Assembly (NCBI GenBank): GCA_025345505.1
Contig: JANVCC010010406.1
Location: 11,806,764-11,870,763 of the forward strand
DNA length: 64,000 bases
Direction: 5' to 3'
Origin: Todiramphus chloris collaris
Lineage: Eukaryota > Chordata > Aves > Coraciiformes > Alcedinidae
Shown here: piece by piece, positions 35,555-46,978 of the stretch
Position numbering within the stretch: position 1 is the first letter of the stretch
How the letters are laid out: every line of letters begins with the position of its first letter
Notes under the pieces: generated by a model
What the model saw: the letters and a program-made list of their open reading frames with translations, nothing else
Told to the model about the DNA's origin: nothing
Database searches by the model: none
Translations under genes and position numbers: made by a program

Positions 35555-36540
35555 CTGCAAGCACAAAGAGAAAAAAAAAGAAAAAACAAAAGAAATTAAA
35601 TTCAACCAGCATGGTTTAAATCAGCACTTCCCATGAGCTTGTTGTACATTCCACTGTGTGCCAGCTCTCTGGTCACTCTCAGCCGCGCACACTGGCCACA
35701 GCAACTGCTGCATTTCCCTTCTCCTCAGAAACACCTGTGGCATGTGGTCCTGTGGGCCAGAAACACCACTCCAGTAAAAAAATCAAACAAGACAATGAAA
35801 CCAAACTGGCAACAGCACCAGGTCTTGCCCCTTGTCCCTGGCTGCAATAACCCCTGCAACTCACTTTGGTCTCAGAGAGCTAATGTAGATCAATGACTGG
35901 AGTAATTACCACCACCAGCTGAGCATCTGTCCCTGTATGTTCACAGACATATCTCCACGATAGATACGGTTTAGATTACACAGTCCTCTAACACACCCAG
36001 GTGGTTTTAAACAAGCTTTCCAAGAACTATTAGCAGCTTAGCTGCAGCAGCAGAAGTCACCATGTGCTGCAAACTTACCCCACAAGAAGTGAATACTTGG
36101 TCTGGATGCCAGATATGCCCACCCATACAGGATTTGTGAGGCAAGCAAAGGAGCCCTGGGGTGTCCCGGGTGACCCACCAGCAGCAGCACCATCCCGCAT
36201 GGCACCACGGGCTGCAGGAGTGCTCCTGAGCCAGGCAGCACACTGTGTCGACCCCAGGTCCCCAGCCACGCTAGATGAATCAGGTGAAGCTGGGACATTA
36301 CCCTGCCAAAACTCCCTTTTCAGCCTTCTGCTAATACTAACACCGGGACCCTGTGAGAAATTCCCGATGGGTATGGCCAGACACTTGCCACACTGCCCTG
36401 CTTCATCTTCCTCCTGCTTACAAAAACCGCAGCAAGCAATGTTAGGAAACAACACTGAACGGGTGTACAAATAACAGCTGGCTTCTGAATGAATAGTATC
36501 TGGCCGAGTTTGGAGTAGCCCCACAGCCCCCTGGCTTTCA
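35555..36540 (-). other. MAP1B: MAP1B intron 2, segment next to exon 3
   Basis: About 1 kb between exon 3 and the regulatory block. The part at 36060-36530 is relatively GC-rich and open on both strands (136 and 149 codons), but neither frame resembles a known protein. It could hold part of an alternative 5' exon (inference only). Confidence 0.5.
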
Positions 36541-36689
36541 CACTTAGCAGTGGGTCAGTCTGCGTGTTTAATAGCGATATTCATCTGACTGGCAGTGGAT
36601 GCCAGAGAAACACAACAGGACTCTTGACATTTTTTTTTTTCTTATGTTAATTCACAAGTTCTTATCGGGGTCTCTTTCTGTGAGAACTG

Positions 36690-36830
36690 CACTGAGATTA
36701 ATTAGCAGACGTATTGTCATTCAGAAATCCAGACTGGTAATTAGTCCAAAAAAAGCCCAGAAGAGCCGTTCCTTCCCAGCAAACCGCTCGGTGCAATATT
36801 AATCAATTAAAATAATTAATTGCGCTTAAA
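36690..36830. promoter_or_regulatory. Cluster of TAAT/ATTA homeodomain-type motifs
   Basis: Within 130 bases there are GATTAATTAG (36697-36706), TAATTAG (about 36738-36744) and an AT-rich block with ATTAATCAATTA and AATAATTAATTG (about 36798-36821). TAATTA cores are the canonical binding sites of many homeodomain factors. The cluster abuts the CpG island. A regulatory role is inferred from motif density and position. Confidence 0.4.
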
Positions 36831-36879
36831 AGGAAGTACGAGGGACTGGGAACCTAAGCCACCTATTTGCCAACTTAGG

Positions 36880-37150
36880 AAAACTCCCGCGTCAAGAGAG
36901 GCCGAGCACGGCCCCGCTGAAAGCGGGTCCGCATTCCTGAGGGCAGGCGGCGCAGAGGGGGGCCGGCCTGAGAGGGCGGGCAGACAGCGGTTCCCACACC
37001 CGCCCGCCCCGCCGCTCTGAGGGCGGCCTCTCCCCCGCCTCCTCCCCGCTCCCCTCCGGCCCCACTCCTCTGCTCCTCCTCGCCCACCGCCTGCCCTCCG
37101 CCTCCGCCTCCGCCTCCTCCTCCTCCTCCTCGCCCACCGAGAGCGCAGGG
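36880..37150. promoter_or_regulatory. MAP1B: Small CpG island, candidate alternative promoter
   Basis: Roughly 270 bases of strongly GC-rich sequence with about 28 CpG dinucleotides by my count, in an otherwise AT-rich, CpG-poor intron. It includes a GGGCGGG GC-box (36974-36980), several CCCGCC-type boxes and a (CCTCCG)n/(CCT)n stretch at its right side. It lies 1.3-1.6 kb upstream of MAP1B exon 3, the position of the alternative rodent 5' exons. I find no MAP1B N-terminal coding sequence in it, so it is not exon 1. The only minus-strand donor-like site I noticed nearby (AATAG/GTGGCT at about 36862) is weak. Confidence 0.6.
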
Positions 37151-37299
37151 TGCTGAGTGCTTTGCTGTTGCTCTGGGGAAGCTCTGTGTTTGTTTATAAG
37201 CGTTAAGAGCTTACCATCAAATGATAGAAAGGACAAAGAAAACAAGACAAGGACAAGAAAAAAAAAAAAAATGTTCTCAAGTAAAACGTGAGACAAGGT

Positions 37300-40200
37300 T
37301 GTAGCTTACTCTCTTGTGCATGAGAGGACCTAGAGACTTGTGCATAATAATCTGTTTCAAGAAATCTGTGATACTTGAGTTATTCTGCAGATTTCTCTCC
37401 AGCTTAGAGATTAGGTAGTTTACTGAATCTAGTCTTTACCTTCAGTAAGGAAAAAAAAAAGGAATTGTCACCCTTTAGTTGCCCCAGAAATTTCTCACTT
37501 TATAGTCAGTGACACAGAGACACGCTTTGCTTCAGGCCAGACTAAGCCTCATATATGATTAGACATTAACACATTAAACACAGGTAGAAAAGGAACGCAG
37601 TTAGCCACAGGCAAAGTTAGACGAAGGCGCACAGTGTCCACCTGACTCAAAGCACACACTTTGGACTTCACTGAAGCTGCTTTAAGTTGTGCATCTGTGT
37701 AGCTGGGGCAGATCTGACCTGAGGAGTGGTAACTCCTCCAGACCAGCACCAATGGTTACTACATCCTATGCTCCCATGGGCCAGACACCCAGCTCCAGTG
37801 GTTACGTGGTTTCATGCACTTGAGACTGATTTCCAGAGGCAAGTGTAGAGGTTTGTACCACGTACATGTTACGGTGCCTGTCCAGAGCTGCGTGTGCGAC
37901 TGCCTCTCTCTTCAACTCCGCATCAACATGTGTTACCGCTTACCGCACAGGGTGGGGACCCAGCACTGACAGCGTGTGAGTCACTACAAGGGCTCCCATC
38001 CCATGTAAAACTTGGGCAAGTTTGTGGTTACTTGCCAGTATCAGTAACATGGTCCTGTGTCATTGCTTGAGGAAAAAAAAAGCAGTAATAGGTTTTAAAA
38101 ACCTATTTACAATTCTGTAGGAGCGACACGGGCTTACTGCCCAGGTTGACACACTGAGATGCTTGGCTGGACTGAAGGCTCCCAGAGGAGCAGTTTTACC
38201 AAACACAAACTATCGCAGTGTGGGAGCAGAAAGCAGCAGCAGCATTTCACTAATTGGCAAGAGACTGCAACTTAATAAACTACAGATGGGAGAAGCTGAG
38301 ACTTGTGCAGAAGATCAGGGGTTGCTTTAAATTAACTTTACTGGATTTTTGCAGCCCATCTCTATTTATAGGCAGAACATTTCTGTGACTTATCAGTGGA
38401 AGAAAGGAAGAAAATTCCAGGTTGCACAGAAGTGGTTGAGTGGATATATTTTACCTGCTTATACTTTATGGAAAGCAAGTCGAAGACCTGTGTAAGTCTT
38501 TCAGAAATAAATAGTACATGTGTTTGCAATAAATCTAAGTATTCCTCAACCTTGATTTTATTAAGTAAAACTTAAACCCATATATGAATAGAGAGTCTTG
38601 GCAGCTGTTTTGATTCAGAACCCGAACAGAGAGGAGTAAACAGCATGTGACAATTTCTTAAAAGGTGATTTCCACATGCATCATCCCAGTTCCTGCAGCT
38701 GTAGGTTCCAATTGCTCCCCTACTCAGACAAATATGACATTTATAGTACTGATAGATTACTGAGATAGGGATGATGTCAGTAACATTTCCTAGAGAAGTG
38801 ACAGCAGGTTTCTCACACAGCTGATCTTTTCAGGCCATTCAAGCAGCATGATCATTGGGCCCACTTTTAACAGTGATTACGTTAAATTTGTGGAAACACA
38901 AAATGTAAATGAATGGCAAGGGAAAGTAAGCAAGCCCTCCTTAACATCTTGGATATGTGAGGCCCACTACTGACACACTTCTTACAGGGCACGCCTGTGC
39001 AACACCAGTCCATGAGGGCACATGCTGCAAGCAACAACCTCTTCAACAGAAGGGTTCCCTTCAGCCCTTCCCGTGACTGCAGATGGACACCAGCACTCAC
39101 TCATTCCCCATCAATGCCATTCCAACACAAGGTAAGCACAGAGGAAGCAGGCAGATCTTTCCTTAGATAGGTCTTGGCAGAAAGGTCAAAGGGAGAGTAC
39201 TTTCTCCCTGAAAATGGTAACTGTTTGACACCTGAGCTGGCATTCAAATACAATGGTTGTTTCAAGTTAACAGATTATTTAGAGTTCTGAACGACTGGTC
39301 ATCTGATGGTTGCTATTTCTTATGCTAACTGAATAAATCTGGTTTTCCTTGTTTTCAGCACAAAGATCAATGGACTTAATTGTCAAAGAACACTGTAATT
39401 GTGGACAGTTCCCAAACCTCCTCACTGTCAGCTGGAGGCACAACATTGCAGCAACAATTACAGACCAAAGAGAAAGGATCAGGATCCCCTTTTACAGCAG
39501 ATTACCAATTATCTGAAGAAATATTGTGAAAATGATATGAAACATTCCATCCCCTTCACCTTCTTCATTGAGATGGGGCTGCCAGAGCACTTCTAAGTTT
39601 CCATCTGACCTAAACTGAAAGCTGGAGAACTAGGTTAAGTGTACAGCATTAAGCAAGGTAGTGGGTTTTAGAGAGTTGCCAAAGCAAATTCTGATACTGC
39701 AAAAACCTGGAGTTCGCTGTCTGCAAGTAAAAAGAAAGTTATTTGCAGACTTGATGGAGAAATGGCAGTATAATGTCCAGGCTATGAGAAAAGAACTTAA
39801 GAAAGCCCCTTCCAGGCACACTCTGATAGCCCTGCAGTTGATGCTGGGGGCGGCAGAGGCTAATCAGTCAGTCTTTTAACTAGCTGACATGATGCAGAGT
39901 GCATAACACAGGCGTAACTCCATTTATGTCAGAGAAGATAGATTCACTGCCTCCAGGGCAGAATTCAGGCAATGAGTTCTTAAATTTAAACTGGGTGCAC
40001 GGAAGGTATAGTCATTTTTTCCAGCAAGCACTCATATATGCACAAATATCAGAGTACTTTACATATTTCTAGGTGAAAATAAAATCCATACCTGCAAGGA
40101 TGCTGACTTGGCATGACAGCTGTGAACAGAAAGTCAGCTCCACTAACATTGCTGAGCCCTCTGATGGTGTCAAAGATTTGAAAGAGGGACACTGACTGCA

Positions 40201-43200
40201 AAGTGTGACTGTTTTCTTTGTAATTACTTAAACCTGCCTGATCTGAACATAATGGTTAATTCAGATTCATATCTAATGATACATGCATCATGTGTTGTCT
40301 CTGCAAAGTTAGGCTAATCTTTCTTGCATCTGATCTACTGGAATACTGAACTATGTTGTGACTCTACAGGAAGCATAAATCTGTTTTATCTTCTCCTTCT
40401 CCCTGCATAGATGTAATTCATATTCAAACTTCATATTCACGTGCAGCCTGGTGATAGTTAAATGCTTTTCCTACACACATCTGACTTGCAACAATTTATT
40501 AAGTACAAGTCCTGAAAGGCAACGTCCTGCAGCATACTGTATTCTAAGATTTTTAAGCTCACATTTATTTAATGAAATAAGGCTAGTTGAAGATATTTGC
40601 ATCTTAGTTCTTGGATAAGCCCTTATCTGTCAGGTCTCATTTGTGTTTATACTTCTAGGTAATAATAGAGCCCTGAGAGTGGAAGGCTAGACAGGAGATG
40701 ATGATAGAGCCTGAACAGTAACTGCAATATTCAGCCTCCAGGTACTGTACATGAACCTAGTCCACCAATCCTTGCTCAGAATTCTTGAACAGCAGTGAGG
40801 GAAAGTAAACCAACCTGTTTGCACTAATATTCATAGCTGGATTCATATCATCTGCCTTAAACTTTAATACTTGCAGACTTACTTGAGCTGTGCTAGGAGC
40901 TACTGCAAGAACTACAAGTGGACTTCCCTGCTCTGTGACCCATTTCCACTGAAATCTCCTGAAGTAAATTTAAGGCATTAAGTCATGATTTCACACACCC
41001 TGATGCTGAACAGACTAATTGTATCAACTTTTCACACAAGATACTGATTTCTTGCACTATTTGCCAACTTTGGGTGACATCTAATTTGCTGTCAAAATAC
41101 AGCCATTTATCAAACTGCTGGCCTACTGCTGGGCTTTCAGTCTCATCTGTTACTGTCAGGGGCAAATTATTACCCCCAACTGTCATTCCTCAACTTCAGA
41201 AGCAGTATTTTTTTCATATAATTCTTGATGGTGTACCATTTCAGGGCTCTATGAAGAACTGTTAAAGCATTAAAAATCTCTTCTGAACAAAGTAGTACTG
41301 CAACAATTAGTCCAAAAAAAAAGTTGCAGCAAATCAATCTAAACCATAATAACAATAAAACTTTGTGTATTATATTCTTAATGCCTATCAAAATAGGTTT
41401 CTCTCCCAAAAAGGGGTATGTGACAAAAACTGAACCAAGTACCCTAGGGATTTCATTGCTGATTTCACTGAGTCTTTGGACAGGAGTGAAATTTAAAACC
41501 AAGATTGCTGAAGACCTCAATAAAATAAGAGTCAAAGAGAACAAGAATACACCTCCTGTTTATATACTGAACTTGCAGCAGTAGTGGAATCCACCCACTC
41601 CTGATAAATGGGTTCACCCTTGACTTTGCTTAACAAAAAATTACATCTAGTAATCTGTTCAATGAGTTCAGCTGCAAGTTGATTTTACAGAGCATAAGAA
41701 TTTGGTACCAACAGGAAAAAGATAAGACTCTTCTAGAACTCAAGTGACCATCTTTAATTTTTGGAATACTTCTTTGACTAGGAAACCAAACTGTCTTTAT
41801 CCATCCTGTGAAAACCAATTATTCCCAACACCTAAAATTTTGTATTTCTGGGGGAACTATGCAGTATCTAACCAGCTGTGGAGATGGCACCAGCAGTCCG
41901 CTTTCTCATTTGATGCCTAATTGTTACTGTAGTCAGGCATGGCTGCCTCTAAACTCTGCCATTTCTGCTCTTTCATCGACCTGTGTCATTTACAATCCAC
42001 ATGGTGGATAAAGCTGAAATCCCAGAAGCCTTGACCACCACTATTTGGCAGCACTGTAATTTCAATGAGAGGATGGTAAGCAAATGGCATATCTGAACTG
42101 GCACAGCTAGAATTACACTTTGCAGACCCATTGGTGCAGTTCTATGATCCTATTCCAATAAATTATCTCCTGTAATTATAGGAGGGGAAAGGAAAAAAAA
42201 AAAAAAAATGAGAGTTTAGAGAGCAGAGCAGTTTAGTATCTGGGCAGAAAGAGAGGCAAGAGTGATGGCTGTTTACCAGAGCTCGATGCAATGTCCCTAG
42301 TCAGGAGAACTGCCTTGTTCAGTAGCATGGCTGTAGTCAGTGTGGCTTTGAGAAGCCAATACCCCGTCACAACTATCTGACCCCATCCCAACTATCTGAC
42401 ATGGGCTTTCACCAAAAATCCATTTACCTGAAGTCACTATTTCCCTTAGGAGGCACCCTTCCAACCTTGAAAGGAGAGGTTTCAGAGACAGCTAGAAGAC
42501 TGCTGCACTCATCAACATGGAAGTCTTTGTATGTACCTTAATGTCTTATTCTTCAATTGTTTCACCTTTAAAGCCTTTTTGTATAAATCGTAGAGACTTT
42601 TCCACTGTTTTCCAAGGTAATACATAGCACTTCTTAATGTTCAATATAAACAAAGCTTGGGATCTTCCTCCAAAATATTCACAGTTCAGAATGGCTTATG
42701 GCTTACAGTGCATATTTTAATCTTGTTTAGGAGTATTTCCACATATTGGTTTTGTATATTAAACCTCTAAAGACACTGTTACCTCTAAACAACTAATTTC
42801 ACAATGCATTTTATCTTTAAAGTACATTTGATAGGTGTGAAAGGATTTTAACTCCATATAATGAAGGTAAGGAAACATTTTCCAAGGTCATATAGAAACA
42901 GAAACCTGAATCTTTAGAAGCTAACTACAGTGCTGCAACTACACAATCCTTTTGGTTCTGCAAGGTACTTCATTATGTTGTGCATTAAAAAGTACTAAAT
43001 ACTTAAAAAGCAACGCATAATGGATTATTTCTTTAGAGGGACTCCATAAATCATCTTTAACTACCTCCTACAGCTGAAATTCTTCTATAAACCACTTGCC
43101 TGGCTGTCAAGATACCTATCTTCTTTAACAAACAACATTATCACTTCAGACCTTCAAACTCTACAAATGGCAACAGAAAACAGCAACCAACATTCACTGA

Positions 43201-45284
43201 AATGAATGAGAAATTTGCCCATGACTATCTAGGGCAAAAGCAAAGCAAATTAGTCCTTTCCTTTCTTTGTTTTTGTGTTTCATAAACCTGAGGCAGGCAG
43301 GTAGGCAAATGTGAGATTCTCTGTAAGCAGCTGAATTACGCGTCTCTATTACAAGTAAAAATCTTTAAAAGCTGTTAACAAGTTAGTAAATTAATGTAAT
43401 GGATACTACCATCAGCCCTGTATTTGTAGGTGATAATTCTTTCACAGCCTCATATTAATCTCTCTCCTACTCTTAAATGCGTAGAAAATGGCAAGGGCAG
43501 CTATACATCACACTGCAGAACTGATCCACGGATCTGGAGCTTTAGCTTTCAGCTGCACAGCACATTGCCCCAAGTACTGCATTGAAACTGGCAGCGAACA
43601 AGCACTATAATGGGAGACTGCAGTGATGCAGAGCTGACTCATCAGTCCTGAAGGTCAATGAAAATCTGAACCTGTACTTGGGAGTATTACTAACCAGGGA
43701 AAAGAAAGAAAGCTGCACAACATCAGACCTCTTCCAGAAACAACCTTCTCTGTCCTAGAAAGAAGGAAACATCTTTTAAATTCAGTGAAAAACATCTCAG
43801 ACCCAGAAACTAAAATAATCCTGGGCAGAGCAGACCATTTCCCAGTATAATTTATTTGTAGTAGTCCTTACAAAGTGACATTTTAACTTTGCCTACTTAT
43901 TCAGAAAAGGAATCTCTCTTTCACATCCCAACTCAGTGTTAACTACCTAATAGCCAAATAAAATTGTATTTGGCAAAACCACTGCTTCCTTCTCAATACC
44001 TCTGTGGCTCATTACCTCAGACTTGACTGTTCATTGAACAGCACCATATACCGTAATTCACAGGATTGGTTAGAAGCTTAAGTGTTCTTTTTTTATACCA
44101 ATGCCCAGTATATTCACACTACAAACAAAACCATTTACTGGGTTGTTGATTTGATAGACAAATTTGTGCGTCAAAGGAAAAGTTCTTGGGACTTCTTCCA
44201 AGGGCTGCTTTTTATGGAAACCAAGTATTAGATTGATTTTAATGAATCCTTACAACAAAATAAAAATCTGCATTAAATAACATAGTGTCTTAACTCAAAT
44301 CCAAGTGTACTCCATAGGAAAATTGCCACTGAGCTCAATGAGGAATGGAAAAGGTTCTTTGGTTATAAATTTATGCTGTTGAAAAGAAAATGGGGAACAT
44401 CTGCATATGTTTCTCCTTAATGGAATTTAAGCAAGTAGACAGGATCATTCCTGTATCAAAAAAAAAAATCTAACCCACAACCTCAGTTAAATGTACTTTA
44501 TTTCCTTTCAAATGTTGCCAATGCTACAAAAATCCATTTTATATCCTTCTATTCTGCCTCCCTCTGCCGCAGTGCCTGGCTGTACCATGCTGCCCAGCTG
44601 CCAAGGAAGGGAACTTTGCTCAGTTTTCTCCTCTTCTCTACAGCACACTGTGCAGATGCTTCACTGCAGCTCCCACCTTCATGTGGAAAATGGAGCACAG
44701 CAGCATCAGGGAAATGGTGATGTAAATGCAAATATGCAGCAAAGGCATGAATACCAAAACAAGTATTTCAGAAAAAAATAATTCTGCCTTTCCTCTTCCC
44801 AGACACCTCTCTCTACCTGAATACATTTTTAGTCTTTTACTCCTTCCCTTCAGGGAAAAGGCTCTGAATTTTGATCTTTCAGAAGGTCTCTGTTAATGTT
44901 TCCCAATTGCCACAGCCTGCTTACTAATGGGTTCCCATCACTATGGCAGCTGAAGTCAAACTCAAAGTTCCAATTAAAATCCTCTGGACAATAGTTCTGG
45001 TCTTGAGGTTATTACTGCATATGCAACTTACTTTTAAGCTCATCTGCTACCGCTGTCAAAAGTCAGACAACCTACAGAAGTTTTATACATGGGGAATTCT
45101 TCCTTTTCCTCAGGCACATTCTCTTTGACATGTACTAATTGAAGTTTATCAGTTTATATACAATTTCAATCCTTCCTAGTTCAAATCAGAGAAGGATTTC
45201 ATTGCCTTGGCAACCCATGAATAATAAATGACAGATCTGTTTGCAAGTCCTAAGGGCAGTTGCAGTTGCAGGGAGCCTTGCAAA
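37300..45284 (-). other. MAP1B: MAP1B intron 2, segment without recognised elements
   Basis: About 8 kb of AT-rich intron. I found no sequence matching MAP1B exon 2 (expected to encode WDTNLIECNLDQELKLFVSR) and no LTR, CR1 or RNA gene. A run of A at about 42193-42208 is the main simple repeat. Short open frames here are not supported. Confidence 0.6.
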
Positions 45285-46978
45285 CATACAATCATAGAAT
45301 GCTAGAGGTTGGAAGGGACCTCTGGAGATCATCAAATCCAATCACCCTGCCAGAGCACGATAACCTAGGTCAGGCCACACAGGAACAGATCCAGGCAAGT
45401 TTTGAAAGTCTCCAGAGAAGGAGACTCCACAACCTCTCTGGGCAGCCTGTTTCAGTGCTGTGACCCTCATGGTAAAGTTTTTTCTCATGTTCAGGTGCAG
45501 TTTCCTGTGTTCCACTTTGTGGCCATTACCCCTCATCCTATCACAAGGCACCAATGAAAAGAGACTGGCCCCTTCTACTTGACAACCAGCCTTCATATAT
45601 TTGTAAACATTCATAAGATCTCCTCTCATCCTTCTCTTCTTCAGGATAAAGAGACTCACGTCTCTGCATTTCCTAATAAGATCATGAGATGTTCCAGTTC
45701 CTTCATCATCTCTCTAGTATTTCCCTGTCACTCTTAAACTGAGGAGACCAGAACTGGACACAATACTCCAGATGTGGTCTCACTAGGGCAGAGTAGAGGG
45801 CAAGAAGAACCTCCCTTGACCTGCTGGACACACTCTTCTTTATGCACCCCAGAATACCACTGGCCTTCCTGGCCACAAGGGCACATTGTTGTCCCATGGA
45901 TAACTTCTTGTACACCAGAACTCCAAGGTCCTTCTCCATGGACCTGTTAGGTCTACCCCTAACCTGTACCGCTGTGTGGTGGTGTTCCTCCGCAGCTATA
46001 GGAGTCTGCACTTATCCTTGTTGAATTTCATTAGGTTTCCCTGTGCCCAGCTCTCCAGCCTGTCCAGATCTCACTGGATTGCAGCACAGCCTTCTGGTGT
46101 GTCAGCCACTCCTTCCAGTTTCATATCATCAGCAAACTTGCTGAGGGTACACTCCATCCCTTCATCCAGGTCATTGATGAAGATGTTGAGTAAGCAGCTG
46201 ACCCCTGGGGAACACCACTAGTTACAGGTCACCAGCTGGACTCAGCACCACTGATCACAACCCTCTGAGCTCTATTGTTCAGCCAGTTCTCAACCCATCT
46301 CACTGTCCGCTCTTCTAACCCACATTTCCCGAGTTTACCCACAAGGATGTTATGGGAGACAGTGTCAAAAGCCTTGCTAAAGACAAGGTAGACAACATCC
46401 AGTGCTCTCCCTGCATCTACCCATTCAGTCACACCATCATACAAGGCTATCAAATTAGTCAAACATGATTTCCCTTTAGTAAATCCATGCTGGCTACTCT
46501 TGATAACCTTCTTTTCTTCCATGTGCTTAGAGATGGTCTCTAGAAGAAGCTGCTCCATCAGCTTTCCAGGGGGGTGAGGCTGACTGGTCTGTAATTATCA
46601 GTGTCCTCCATCTTGCCCTTTCTGAAGAGCAGAGTGACATTGGCTTTCCTTTGGTCCTCAGGAACCTCACCTGTTCTCCATGATTTTTCAAAAATGATGG
46701 AGAGTGGCATAGCAACAGCATCAGCAGCTCCCTCAGCACTCATGGATGCTACCCCCTGGGGACTGTAGATTTTATGAATCCATTCACTCCCCCCATCCAG
46801 ACTACTGCCCCTGGTCTGACAGGGGCAGGGCACAGGGTCCCCCTGATCCTGGGTACATTCTGATGTGTGCTTCCATTTCTGTTTGAAGGAGCGCAGAGCC
46901 TGGCTCCACCAGTCTACCTCCTGTTTAGCCTCCCCAATTCTCAGCCTTTCAACTTCCTCTTGCAATTTTGCCACCCCA
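45285..46978 (-). mobile_element. CR1 LINE copy, 5'-truncated and internally deleted
   Basis: CR1 non-LTR retrotransposon on the minus strand. The 3' end at about 45285-45330 has the CR1 tail (complement of ATTCTATGATT and the GGTTGGAAGGGACC signature). Reading 5' to 3': a coiled-coil-like segment KLQEEVERLRIGEAKQEVDW, resembling CR1 ORF1, then reverse transcriptase blocks PLSIIFEKSWRTGEVPED, NYRPVSL, SSQHGFTKGKSCLTNLIA, VFSKAFDTVSHNIL and the catalytic FADD (46125-46136). The C-terminal block [16 protein letters not shown] and the end region VYKYMKAGCQVEGASLFSLV follow. The endonuclease domain is absent. Several frameshifts and stops make it inactive. It sits in MAP1B intron 2, in the same orientation as the gene. 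Confidence 0.95.

Noticed and set aside
36064-36541. Overlapping 136- and 149-codon frames on opposite strands
   Set aside because: Both are open because the segment is GC-rich. Neither resembles a protein family, and two real genes overlapping fully here is unlikely.
36892-37296. 134-codon minus-strand frame through the CpG island (Glu/Arg/Gly-rich)
   Set aside because: It is low-complexity translation of (CCT)n/(CCG)n sequence and does not match the MAP1B N-terminus (which starts MATVVVEATE in human).
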